From the NCBI GenBank assembly GCA_037127255.1, contig JBANSL010000013.1, positions 60,836,688 through 60,900,687 on the forward strand: a DNA stretch of 64,000 bases, in the 5' to 3' direction. Origin of the DNA: Persicaria tinctoria (Eukaryota; Streptophyta; Magnoliopsida; Caryophyllales; Polygonaceae). How positions within the stretch are numbered: the first letter of the stretch is position 1; each line of letters opens with the position of its first letter. The translations under genes were made by a program, and so were the position numbers. Below the pieces are notes generated by a model. That model did no database searches. It had not been told where the DNA came from and saw only the letters and a program-made list of their open reading frames with translations. Below, piece after piece: positions 37,516 through 49,528 of this stretch.

Positions 37516-40500
37516 CTATTTGGTGCGTAGACCTGGGACGTTCTTGAGACCCATCTTACCGAGTACCATTCTAGAGATGGCGGGGGGAACATCTAGTCCC
37601 ATGCAGCGACTGAAATCATTGGCCAGCTCAACGAGCCTGGTTTTGTCCCGCCCTATAATCTTGTTGGAGTTGTAGTAGCCAAGCCAGGCCTGGTATGCCG
37701 ATTCTTTGCTCTTCATTTCGATTAGAGATAGTGCTCTCTCAACCTGTTGTTAAATTGCATTACAGCAACGGAGTTTGTTAAGGAGTCAAATTTTGATTTT
37801 CAACCAAGCCAGAAAAAAGTGATTTGCGGTTAGTCCTTACTTTTCTGTTTGCGTCTGGATCAACTGTGGGTGCTGGAGCTTTTGTGATGGGCAAGTCTTT
37901 AATGGACGACAAGAAAAATTCTTCCCACTGTGCCAGTAGAAGGATGCCATGACCTTCTTTGCCTTTACGACCAGTTCTGCCAAGCCGGTGTATGTATTGC
38001 TCTCTATCAGATGGCAGCCCCAACTGTAATAAACAAGGATCAGGCATGTCATTAATATAACTTTTGCTACTGGGAAGAGGGAAACCATTTGGAAAGTCCG
38101 AAAGTCAGACTATAAAGGCATAGATATGTGGAGTGAGAAACGCTAATTCATGGCATTGTTTAAGGTTCCATGAACCCCCTTTTTACAAGATGACAGTCAG
38201 TTGAGCCTCGGAACCAATTAAAACAGTACCTGTATAACGAGGGTAACGTCTGGATAATCAACCCCACGTGCTGATACATCAGACGTAACGAGAATGAGAC
38301 CCGTTGACTTCCGGAATTCATCAGAGACTCTGGTTCTATAGCTCTGTGTCTTCCGAGAGTGAATCTCACGCACATTCAAGTTAAGTTCTCCGAGAACTTC
38401 AGCTACAAGTTTGGTGACCATGGCAGTAGTACAAAATACAATAACCTGGAAAAATGGGGAAATTTTAAAATTCTCAAACAGATTTCATAGAGATCCTAGA
38501 CTTTGAATAAAAGAAATTACAACAAGGCAATAGGAAAACATTTGTCCAAGCTTTTCTTTGAACTATTAAAACTCACAAGAAATACCTTATAGTTGGCATC
38601 ACCAGATATATGATCCTTTAAAATAGCATACAGCAGAGGGAAATGCTTCTCCAAAGGAGCTACTAAATGCATCTGCCTGACCTGAAAATTTAGTGCACTT
38701 TCTAAATAATTATTATAAGAACTAAGGTTTTGTGAAAACTGTATAAATAAAATTCACCAATAACCCACCTTTGAGTGTGTATCCTCAGCACCCTCTTGAA
38801 CTGTGTTTATAAACTCGTGATCTCTTTTCAACGCAACATGGGAAATTTGACGCACCTACAATTCGGGGAAAACAGTTCCTTTCTAGTAACTTTCCCCCAC
38901 TTGACAAGGGACAAGAATACATTCCATGGCAGATAAAGGAACTAACCTCGTCAGGTATTGTGGCAGAAAACAAGAGAGTTTGTCGCTGCTTTGGGACAGC
39001 AGAAATGATCCTTTCAATGTCTCTACGGAAACCCATGTCTAAAAGATGATCAGCTTCATCTAGGACAAGGACTTTTACACCCATGAGGCGTGTAGCGAAC
39101 CCTGCAGTATTCTCAATATGATCTCTGAGCCTTCCAGGAGTAGCTATAAGAATCTGTGTTGAAGTTCAAGTTTAACTAACATGTCCTATGCAATTTATGA
39201 ACGATGATGCATCCTCGGTCCAAATGAAAACTTCCATTAAGAATGGTAATGTAAAGCCTAGAGTCCTAGACACCATTTTCAATTGGTTCTTGATCTTCAT
39301 GAGACTAAGAATTATTAACATATAAAACTAGTGTTTGTCCTAACAATTAAGCTTTCAAACTTATCCAGTTCTCAACTATCAAAACCTGAACTATTGGTGA
39401 AAATCGCGTTAGGTTTGCATTTAGGTTAGGCCATTTCGGTTCTGGGTCATTTCATATTTGGGATGATATTGGCCACGTTGACTATTCGAGTCAAGTCGGG
39501 TCAGGTTGGTTCAGCTATTGATTATGTTTGATGAAGTCGGATTTTTCAGTTCAACTGAGAACCAGTTTAATTGGGTGTTGTCCGCATCATTTTATCGATT
39601 GAATCAATTTTAGGGTCATTTGGGTTTATAGCCATATTGGTTGGGACTTGGGACTTGGGAGTTTTTATAAAATTTGCTTGTTATCTTTTTGCAACGCATG
39701 GCTTGTAAATATTTATCTTTTAATAAAATGTTATTTGGGGATGCTGCTGTTTCGTTATTTGATCTACCGTTAGTTTTAGGAAAAATCGACAAGCAGCCTG
39801 TGCTTCTACATGTTCTGTTGGTACCCAAAACATTTATGAAAATTTATGTGTCACCCTCGTGTTTTCCATTCTCTATCCAAAGTTACCCGAACCGTTAAAT
39901 TAAAGCTATTTTTTTTAAATGCCTCAGAGTTCTCCATAAAATAATGAAATAAAAAAAGTATCCTTACTAGATGAATGGATAATTATAAGGACCCTTCTAG
40001 TTTTATTTTATGTTTCTTTTAAAAAGAAATTTAGAGCTATAAAAACAAAAGAAAAGTTTGTAATACTTCATTGAAACCCCTAATGTCACAAACTAAATGT
40101 TCTAAATATCGGATATATATATTAAGGATATTTGGAATCCGATACGATATGAGCATATGAGTTAAAATTTATCGGTCAACGCATTAAAAAGGGTCAACAA
40201 TGATATTTAGCGATATATCGACAATATATCGGTGATATTTAATACATTTTGCAATGCCAATATTATTTTTTTCAAGTTTATTTGAAAATCTTGAAGTATA
40301 GTTTTTCACTACTTAAGCATTTTTTTTGTAAAAGTGTATAAATGTATAATTTTGACTAAAAATTAGATTATTTTCCCTCTTTAACCGATATGACCCTGAT
40401 AAGCGATATTTAGACCTTTGAAACTAATCTCAACCCTAGTCCATTAGTAAACGTTGAAATTCTTCTTGCTAAAAGTAAAGAAAGCTTTTCGGTTTGGATT

Positions 40501-42579
40501 GAACTAATAATGATGCTGTAATGATGCTCATCAGATAAATACTACATCCAAAGTGAAGTACCTGACAAGGATTTGCTTGCATGCGTTTCTGCTCAGCAGC
40601 AAGATTGGTGCCTCCAATCACAACTTGAACCCCAACAGAGGAATGATATTTGAGAAGAGTTTTTCCTTCAGCGGCAGCTTGACATGCAAGCTCCCTAGTT
40701 GGGCATATAACAAGCACAAGAATGGGTGGTCGCCTCTGATTATGATCAGCTCGTGGTGAGTTTACCACGACTTCAATCGATGGAAGCTGAAAAGGAAGGT
40801 TAGCACTTGTTAAAGAATGAAATTATGAAACAAGATGCTAAAAAAATTGTTTTCTAAGTGTTTCCTTCCTTGATAACAAACAGACAAGAAAACTGACCAA
40901 AAATGCCACCGTCTTTCCGGTGCCTGTTTTAGCCTTTGCCATTACATCTTTACCTGCCAAGATCAGAATAATAGATGTTCAGCCAACCACAGTGGACTTT
41001 TCATTCAACAGGGTTAAGAAGTAAGAACTGAACAAGGAACAAAAGAAAATGTGTGATATCAAAGGAGTGTGTCCACAGGATACAAACCATACAATAATTT
41101 TTGCTGTTATGAACCTATCACCCAAACTCCAAACAAAACACCTTCCTTCCCAACAAAGAAAGAGGTTTACACCTTAAATGTATAGAAGTAAACATTTTTA
41201 TCATACGGACCATTTAGTATAGAAGGTAGACTCGCTTCCTGCACCACAGTCATCTTCTCGTATCCAATGTCCTTAATTGCTTTCAGTGTCAAGGGTGAGA
41301 TAGCACATTGATCAAACCTGCAAACATATTTGGATTTCCACTTAACCTTTCAAAATAGAAATACAAATACAAATAGACAGAGAAACCAGCCAATAGAACA
41401 TGAAACACTTTAACCTAAAATGCAAACTACAAACAAATAAGCCCTAAATAACAATAAGATGTGGATTCCTTTGCAGCCATCTAAAACAGTATGATAGAAT
41501 GTCAATCCTAACAATTGTCAATAAGTAGATAGATATTTTGTAATCCTTACTAATCCCAGTCCCCACCAGTTATTCCATCAAAGTTCAAACTTTTAACATA
41601 CCCATGGTTCACATAATCACAGAGAAAGATGCCTCTCCAGTTACCAAGTTACAAATTTTGCTTGAATAAGTGACAGATAACAACAAAACAGTAAGACACC
41701 ATACCTAGTTTCAGTTAGATAAGAGTCATCAGCCCCAGAAGAACTAGGCATACCACTTTCTCCCTTATCCTCCCTAAGAAACATAGAACTTCTTCTTCCA
41801 ATCTCAATCTCATCTCTATCACCATCAAGATCAAGATCACTATCACTATCCTCCTCCCCAATCAAATCCATGAAACCCGACACCGTCTTCTTCTTCTTCT
41901 CATCCACCACGAAAACTGCTTGTCCTCCCCTACCACTGTCAGCCCTATCCCCAACTCTCCCACCACCTCCTCTTTTCCTCCCACTACTTGACCCTCCTCT
42001 CATCCCACCTCTTCCAGGACCTGTTCTACTCCGCAAACCCGAATCTTTCTCATCGTCTCGGCCATTTTCTTGATCAAACTCACTCCCAAATCGCTTACCG
42101 AACCTCGGATTACTGGTACCCAAATCGTTGGAACCCCCCCTTCTAAAATTCCCACCTCTTCCCCTCCCGCCCCAGCCGCCCAAATTACCCCCCCTGCTCA
42201 TCCTTTTCGTGTCACTCCTGTCTCTCCCTGTATCCCCAAATTCATTTCCATTACCACTGAAATTCGCATCTTTAACCCTCTTCTTCGTCACGGGCGCGGC
42301 GTCTTCACCCGTGAAAACCGAACCCATACGGAGCTCAGAGACCCAATCGCTCAGCTGGGTCTCATTTGGGCCCCTGGACGCCCGATTGGAGCCCGAATCG
42401 AATCGGACCCGGGTGGTGAGCCCACGGTACCTGAGCTTGAAGGGGAAGACCCGGGCGAGGATAAGAGTCGACCCGGAAGGTTTGGGGGTCGGGTTGAGAG
42501 ACGGATGGGGAAAACGAGAGGTGGGTAGAAAGGAAGAAGGTAGGAAGGACACTGGCGAGGCCCTCACCGTTACAGGCAT
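37516..42579 (-). CDS. DEAD-box ATP-dependent RNA helicase (RH25/RH26/RH31 group)
   Basis: Ten exons on the minus strand: 42579-41705, 41317-41211, 40953-40898, 40786-40562, 39153-38947, 38855-38769, 38681-38586, 38445-38230, 38023-37841 and 37743-37516, all GT-AG, giving 759 aa. The N-terminus looks like an organelle-targeting sequence (MPVTVRASPVSFLPSS), followed by an Arg/Gly-rich low-complexity region to about residue 225. The core has a Q motif (FDQCAISPLTLKAI), AKTGTGKT, PTRELA, TPGR, DEAD at 453-456, SAT at 484-486 and HRLGRTGR at 635-642. The C-terminal GYYNSNK and KMGLKNVPGLR fit this Mss116-like subgroup. It probably unwinds RNA in mitochondria or plastids. Intron 4 (1.4 kb) holds repeat sequence; no defect is seen. 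Confidence 0.95.
39154..40561. other. Long helicase intron 4 with repeat remnants
   Basis: This 1.4-kb intron is several times longer than the other introns. It contains GGGTCA/GGTTCA-rich sequence (39400-39620) and a part rich in ATATCG/CGATAT words (40095-40400), both typical of decayed transposon sequence. No open frame of interest and no clear element ends were found. Confidence 0.45.
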
Positions 42580-42889
42580 TATAGTATTACAACCTCACTG
42601 ACACCCCCTTTTAATATGGGGAAGTCACCGCCTCCAATTTCAACACTCCTCCAACTGAAACTCTCAAAAATGGTGGGTAGAGACCAGAAAAGAGGAGATG
42701 GAGGAATGAGGATAGGGTTTTAGGGAGGGTTTATAGGTTGGAAATGGGAGGCTATTTTGGTTCGGTCCCGACAATTGGATCAATCGGATAGAAATACACT
42801 AGAATTGTGATCGGATTGAAGTTCTCGGCTATACGTGTGTTTTGATTTGGAGGTTTTTATTTTAATATGAGTTAGTTTAAAATGAGATA

Positions 42890-43320
42890 ACTTAGCTTCG
42901 CGTTTGGATTTAGACGGAGAAAGGTAATAATTATCTTAAAAAATATAATTTATATTTAAGTTAAGATTTATGGATCATTATTATAATAATTCTCATTCTT
43001 TTCCATTTTGAATACAAAATTGTTACATTTTCCCATATTATATTCTCTAATTTTAACGAGAGTAACTATTACCTTTTTTTTTTATGACGAGGAATCCACA
43101 TTTTCCTTCTTCTCCATTTTCCTTCTTCTTCTCCATTTTGCATACAAAATATGTTACATTTCCCCGCATTCTATTCCCTAATTTTAATGAGAGTAACTAT
43201 TAACTCTAGGATGGTCTAATCAAATCTCCACCCTCTTCTCTAAGCTCATAAAAAAAGGATAATCATATACATTTAATATCTTTCATTTCCATTCCCCTTT
43301 TATATAAACAAACGAGCCCT
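42890..43320. mobile_element. MITE-like AT-rich element with an internal tandem duplication
   Basis: A 71-bp unit at 43001-43071 (TCCATTTTGAATACAAAAT...) recurs at 43131-43201 with few changes. The right edge AAACAAACGAGCCCTAA, reverse complemented GGGCTCGTTTGTTT, resembles a PIF/Harbinger terminus. The left edge (CTTCGCGTTTGG) matches it only in part. It lies upstream of the helicase gene. Confidence 0.45.
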
Positions 43321-43330
43321 AAAGCTCTGG

Positions 43331-43720
43331 TTTTTTTTTATTTTTTTTTTGATAAGGAAATAATTCGAGGCCGGACATGCCCGAACCTCGAGAGGCCGAC
43401 AAAGTCGGCAGACGGCAAGCCGTCTAAACATACAACAACGAAATAGAAAATATAACATAAAATACAACAAAAGAGCACCCAAATAAACCCGGAAAAAACC
43501 CAAGACCTAAGCAAACTAGCGGACACAACATCGAGAGGAAGGAAGCCGTCGTGGAGAAGTGGATAGCGAGCGCATGGGACAACACTAGCTGACACGATGT
43601 CTCGCCGCCGGAAAGACGGAAAGCAGAAATCCTCGTAAGGCAAAGACGGCTCCTGGGGAAGTGTGGATCACACGGCGTTCCCCCCACCTAAATGAGGGAT
43701 CTTCGGAGACCACAAACACC
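43331..43720 (-). mobile_element. LINE 3' end with poly(A) tail, minus strand
   Basis: A T-run (43331-43350) is followed by sequence matching the reverse complement of 13-340. The common 5' part (AAATGAGGGATCTTCGGAGA, 43690-43709) and the AGGCCGACAAAGTCGGCAG tail region are both present. 5' truncated, no ORF2 sequence. Confidence 0.75.
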
Positions 43721-46019
43721 GCCAACACGATCACGTCGATCCACATTGAGCATTCTCTAATTTTTCTTTCTTTCTTTCCTTTTTTGCCATTTCATTATTC
43801 TTTCTTTCTAAAACTCTCTCCCACGATCTAATGAGAACCCGTCGGCAACCGGTACGACCAGGAGAGATTGGAGTGGGAGACGATCCTGGAGTTTCGATTG
43901 ATGCTTTTGGTTTCGATTAGGCCCTAAATTGGGAATTTCCGGTATTAATTGGGCATGGAAATTGACGGATTTGAGATCTGATCGTTGGAAGCCCCTCCTG
44001 ATGGGTGTTGATTCTCTCTTCCCATCTCGAACAACAACAATGGCGTCCCCTGCGAGTCTTCCGTGTTCTTCCTCCGCCATCGGTTGTCAGCCGCCAAACG
44101 ATGCTCGTATTTCCTATAGAAATCGAAGCTTCACAGTTTCTCTTCGCTCCTTAGCCTCGATGAATCTCAATTGCTTCCCTCGTGTCTCTGTTTGATTGTC
44201 TGTATTTTGATGACTGCGCCTTTGTCTATAAGGTTTTCTCCCTCCTTTAATCAAAATTTACATCTCCATTTTCAATTTGTTTGGAATATATATGCGGGGA
44301 ATACAGTTCAGTTTGAGTATTCCCTTGTTGAGATTTGTTGATTTCTTTTTATAAAGGATGATATGAACTTCTGTGTTTTTTTTTTTTTATCTTTGTTCTT
44401 ATTGGAATAGAGAAATTAGAGGATCACTTCATTTCCATCTAAAGAAGAGGGAAAACCAACCGGAAATGCAATTTTATCAAATGATCCAGGTAGCTCCAAA
44501 AAGGATTATGTGTCTTTCAACCGTTGGCAATTCAATTCAAGGTTTTGTAACTTCAGATTTTGTTTTATTTGAAAATCGATTAATGGGTTTATTTGAAAGA
44601 TAGATTGTGTTGTTCAAATTTGCAGGTCCGATGGAGCGCAACTGCATATGGTAAACATCCAATTCCAGAAGAGGATGAAATTGCCGAGTATAAGTTGGTT
44701 CTATTGCCTTTATTTCAAATGTATATGTAGTTGATAATGCCATGGGAGCTTGTGAATTTTAGCTAATTGCTATATATGTCGATTTCAAGCCCGACTTAGC
44801 TAAACGTCTAGCTAGATTTGTTTTCGGGCTGGGTTTGTTGATTTGTAACTTGGGATTTTTATGTTTGAAACTTTTGATTTGGGTAGTCCAAGCTGGGAGG
44901 CAAGGGAGGCTGGACGGAATTTATGACCTTCTTTTTCCCCTCTCTCTGGATGCGGTGCATAGAAATCGGAATGCTAAAGTTGAATTAACCATTTTGATTT
45001 CTATTAGGGAATTATTTTAATGATTTTGATGTTGATAATCTTGTGTATGTTAAACTGTTTGATTTTTGTGGCTGAGTGACCGGTTCTTGCTCTCTGGATT
45101 GCATACTCAAATCTCCAATGAAAGAAATAACGTAGAAGATTCAATGTGTATGTTTATAAAGGTTTCCCTGATAAAGGTATGGTAAGATTATTGGACAATT
45201 GAACTTGATTTGGTTGAGTAGCTTTGAGTGTGAGTAATTAGGAAGCCATAATAAGGTCATGTCTTTGTGATGCTTTCCATTGGTGGTGTACCTTGCTTGA
45301 AATTGAAGATGATTCTTCTCCCTCATTTTTTCCTCCCGAAAACGACGTGCTAATATTTATCTTGCTTGGCATTTCAAAATGTTTGTTGTAAGCCTCTTTC
45401 CAGTATAAGGATGATATTCTTTTTCTTTTCTCTTCCTAACTTCCAAAGTTTGATGTTGGTGCAAGCAATATTGGACACTTATGATTACTTGAACACTGAC
45501 TGTACATTCATTTTCACAGAGAAATTGTCCAAGACTTATTGTTGTCCTCACCTTGATGGTTGGTAATACATGAATATGACAATTTGATATTGTATTGTTT
45601 GTGCCATCGTCCATTAGGCATGCATGAAGATTTGCACAAAAGTTGGACCCTTCTTCAATCTAATTTAATTTAGCTCTTTTGAGTTATAATTTGAACTATA
45701 TATTTGATTATATTTGGTCGTCCAGATTTGCACAAAAGTTGGACCCAATTGTTTGACTGTTGATTGATTTTGTGTCAATATATGTTTTTTCTATGATTGA
45801 CGGCTGTGTTTGTGTTCATGGTATCTGTGGTGTCTGTGTTTGTGTTCATGGTGTTTGTTGATGTGTTTGTGTTTTTGCATCTTGCTGGTGTGCTCAAACA
45901 TTAAATTGTATAATTTTTAGAGTTTTAATTGTGTCAAAGGTCATGTTTATCATACTAAGTTATGTAATTCTGGAATGTTATTTTCGAAATCTAATTATGT
46001 CCTGAGTTCTTCTTGGCAG
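43721..46019. other. Unresolved transcribed-looking stretch, no supported gene
   Basis: T-rich, intron-like sequence with short G+C-richer islands at 43960-44190 and 44380-44530. Open frames here are short and match no family I recognise. It may hold upstream parts of the SIN3-like relic or an unrelated UTR. No coding call is made. Confidence 0.35.
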
Positions 46020-47048
46020 ACACTTTATTAGAGGATACTATCTGCAAAGAGAAACTCTTATTGCACTAAGAGAAGATGGAGATCTTCAAGTGACAGTATT
46101 CCTAGTGACGTTTATTCAAGGTAATCCCATCAAATTGCTTATTTTGCTACTTGACTTTAATTGAATAATAACTTGAAAAATGTATTGTGCCTGTTACAGG
46201 TTTATGAATGCATTGTACAGTTTACTAGATGGCACAGCTGATAATCCAAAATTTGAAGATGATTGTCATGCTATCATTGGTAAACAGTCATATGTACTAT
46301 ATATTCACTCTAGACAAATTGATATATAAGCTTGTCAAAGAGGTAACATGAAACCTTCTTTCATCAAAACTTTTTCATTAAGGACAACATAACAAAATTT
46401 TGCTTTTATCCTTCTCAGTTGCAAATAGTTGCCTCCGATGAAACGGATAGCAAGCTCCTGCATTTATACTCATATGAAAATTCACGTAAACCAGTGAGAT
46501 CTGCTGATGATGTTTATCAAGAGAATGTCCGAGTTCTTCTCCATGATGAGAACATGTATCGAATTGAAAGTGTATGATCCTCTCTCTATTTCTCTGTTAT
46601 TTTTCTATAGGACACATGAAAATAAATTTTGGATAACAAGCTCAAATACCAAAAAGTGCACACTGAACATGAAGTTAATGGTTGTCTCCTACTTTTAACT
46701 ATTGATTTTAAATGCTTTTGGCTCTATTATATTGTTGCAGCGATTGGGCACCCCATCCCGGTCATCCATTCAACTAATGGACAATGAAAATGATAAGCCT
46801 AGAATTCGTGGCGGTCTCAATAGAGCCGTCATTTGCAGCGGTTGAGATATTCTTGAAGCCGTATGACTTCATCAAGTGCTGGTTTCTAGTGAAGTTTGAC
46901 CTCGGGCGGATGAAGATTGTAGTTTACTAATACAAGTGATGATTTGCTTTTCATAAATTTAGGGAAATATTCCACGAAATGTGAGGCCTTGGAAGGAGCT
47001 GAAGTTGCTAACGCTTTGGAGTACAAGATATCTTCTAATACATTCAAG
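46020..47048 (+). pseudogene. SIN3-like (SNL) transcriptional corepressor fragment
   Basis: Five exon-like pieces match the C-terminal half of plant SIN3 proteins in order: 46020-46121 (RRWRSSSDSIPSDVYSR), 46199-46345 ([27 protein letters not shown]), 46421-46570 ([31 protein letters not shown]), 46740-46850 (SIQLMDNENDKP) and 46963-47048 (CEALEGAEVANALEYKISSN). Intact SIN3 proteins scaffold histone deacetylase complexes. A TAG at 46029-46031 replaces the Glu expected after TLY, a frameshift lies near 46300, and another lies near 46800 before VAVSIEPSFAAVE. The N-terminal PAH domains and the end are missing. Introns are retained, so this is a genomic duplicate or decayed gene. Confidence 0.8.
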
Positions 47049-47820
47049 GTAAGTATATGTTCTAGATAAATTGAATTCTAAATAAATTTAATTTTAAAAT
47101 TTAAACATCAACCCAAAATAAAAGATCCTAACCACTTTATATTAGACCTAAAAATCAGCACGCACATATCACTTTAAGCTTAGCTTTTTTTGTAACTGTT
47201 TTATAGCATCCATTTAATATTAGTGGGTAGTTATTTTTTTAACTTTTGTTTTCACTTTCCAAAATATGTGAGATTGCTAAGGTTTGCTTTGTACTTTAAA
47301 TTGTCATGCGGTTAATCAAATTATTAAAAAAAAATCCAAGTAACATTCCTATATGATTGCCGAGTTATTTTTTTTAACTTCTATTTTCACTTTCTAGCTA
47401 TGTAACTAGCTTCTCTTTTCCTCTTTATCTCTTTCACCAGCAAATGCTTACTCCTTCTTTTTGTCTTTCGTCTCTTTTGTTCCCTTCTTCTTTATCTCTT
47501 TCGTGTCAAGTTTGTTGTTTAGGTTAAACATGCTTCCTCGTTCTCTTATTTATGATGGATATCATTTTTGTTGTGGCAATTTTCGTATTGAGGCATTTGC
47601 TACTTACTCACAAGATAAGGATTCAAGTAACCTTTCTATTTCATATTATAATTTTCTTGATCATGATGAATTTGCATTAGTATATCTAGATTCATTTTCG
47701 TGGGATGGGAATGTAGTAACTAGGCAAATGATTCGAGCTATATTGACTGCGTGTAATGTTCTCAATTGTCTTTAAACTCTATATGCAATAGATTACATAA
47801 ATGATTATATAAATGAGTAG
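47049..47820. other. Spacer after the SIN3 relic
   Basis: AT-rich with TTTTTAACTT...TTTTCACTTTC repeated at 47225-47265 and 47365-47400. A 104-codon frame at 47461-47775 has no recognisable domain and begins with low-complexity Phe/Ser codons. It is not called as a gene. Confidence 0.4.
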
Positions 47821-48159
47821 GCCGGGATGTCAATTTCACCCGCACCCGGCGGATATCCGTCTCACCCGACTCGAAAAAGCGGGTGAAAATCCGAAATAAA
47901 GCAGATATTAAATGGGTGATGGGTCGGGTCGGATTCGGGTGAAGACATTCCCCACCCGTTAGGGGTGTGGATATCCGGGTATCCGAGATGAACTAGTTAA
48001 TCGTGTCGGGTACTCGAAACCGTTTAGCTCGAAATGGCCGAACCGTATACGAACCGCCTTAACCCGAGTACCCGACACGGTTAAGCTATTCGATTCCATG
48101 TTGGATACTTGGGTTATCCGAATCAAGTAACAAAGAGTAACAAAGAGAACGATATGGTT

Positions 48160-48432
48160 TGTGACGTCAGGGAGGAAAAGGGGGAGTCTCAACTCAACAC
48201 ACTTCAATTCCTCTAAATTTGACGTAACAATAAATGAAACCTAATTGAATATTTAAACTAAACCCTAATTACTAATGGACCTAAATAACTAATGGGTTGG
48301 ACTTCCTATGCAAAGAAAGTCCACACCTCTTATTAATAATGATACTTAAAATAGAAATATGTTTTATAATAATGAATGCTTTATTAATGCGACATCAAAG
48401 TCGTATCCTACGGGGGTTGGAACACATCATTC
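48160..48432 (-). repeat. Truncated 3' LTR
   Basis: Nearly identical to 49910-50293 minus the 112-bp insertion there. It starts (minus strand) TGATGTGTTCC right behind a purine-rich tract and stops at TGACGTCACA, where homology to the other LTR is lost. Confidence 0.75.
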
Positions 48433-49414
48433 TCCTCCCCTTGAGAGGGAAGCGTCCCCGCTTCCTCGTCCAGTGATAGAGAGTTGTCATAAAATGGAAA
48501 TGTGACACGGGACGAGACATACCATCGCATCTTCAATGGTGGGATCCACGGTGGCGCCTTCTTGTCGAACTTGAGGAGGATATCATTCTCCTCCACTTTT
48601 CCTTGCACCAAATCAGCGATAACCAGTGAGGAAGGCACATCATCCATGAAGCAACACGACGGAGAAACGGTTGGAATATGTGACAGAAGAATTTGAGGTC
48701 TAGCTAGCAACCTAAAAAACAACACCCTTTTCTTTAATAAACATAGAGCCAACATTCACCCAAACCTCAGCCGTCGGAACTTCATGAGTATGTCCAAGAG
48801 GTACAATCGCTAACTCTTCAAACACGTCATCAAGTACCTTCTCCTCATCAATAGAATCAATTTGTGCGTCTGGAACATTCCCACTGTCTGGTTGCATCAC
48901 AAATTCGGAAGCCTTCCCCAGAGAGTCTGGTAGTGTATGACATGCATCAAATTTGGATTGCAATTCAGTGACAAGTTGTCGCAGGGCTTGGATCTCACTC
49001 TGCTCTTGGCTCAACTGAGTCTCCTGGGCGACGAATTCGGGAACAAGCTTTTCCCCGGACTCGCAAACGTTTGCAATATCAACCTCTGTCAGAAGCGTAA
49101 CTGATGGTGCAGAAGGCACTACCTTCTTTCTCATAAAACAAGAATCAGGAGAAATAGCATAATACTTCTTTCTCATCAAGGATTTCAAATACCTCCATTT
49201 GGTGATCGGAGCAAGACCAGCAGAAGCACCAGTACACGGCCTGCCTGCGAAAAAGGGATAATGCCCACTCTAGTTTCTCAGTCTCTGAAAGTCCATAATA
49301 ATCAAGCACATACTCGGTGTTCGTCTCCCAATCCAGATATTCATCCGGATCGACAATTCCATCAAAAGTAGTCAATTCTAAACCATATTTAGCATCATAA
49401 AAATATGATTTCAT
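48408..49414 (-). pseudogene. Gag-like polyprotein remnant of the LTR element
   Basis: Minus-strand frames read MKSYFYDAKYGLELTTFDG, then VDPDEYLDWETNTEYVLDYY and KLEWALSLFRRQAVYW. This matches the start of a Ty3/gypsy-type Retrotrans_gag domain (DP..YL.W...E.V..Y......KV..A...L...A..WW). A second frame continues with a predicted coiled coil (LSQEQSEIQALRQLVTELQ) and an acidic tail. A frameshift near 49150-49190 separates the frames. No zinc knuckle, protease or RT follows. Confidence 0.6.
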
Positions 49415-49528
49415 TCACTGAGAGTATGGATCATAACGATAACGCTTCTCCATTGCATTAAAATGTCCGGAAGAGAAAAAAAAATTGAGATCGAAGGACT
49501 TACAAACCGGCTAGGCTCTGATGCAAGT

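Noticed and set aside
41870..42601. Plus-strand open frames up to 157 codons
   Set aside because: They are antisense to exon 1 of the helicase, whose G+C-rich Arg/Gly codons keep other frames open.
43808..44195. Frames of about 90 codons on both strands
   Set aside because: No family resemblance on either strand; probably a leader or UTR-like G+C island.
47461..47775. 104-codon plus-strand frame
   Set aside because: Low-complexity start, no known domain, and no splice or promoter context; kept only as spacer.
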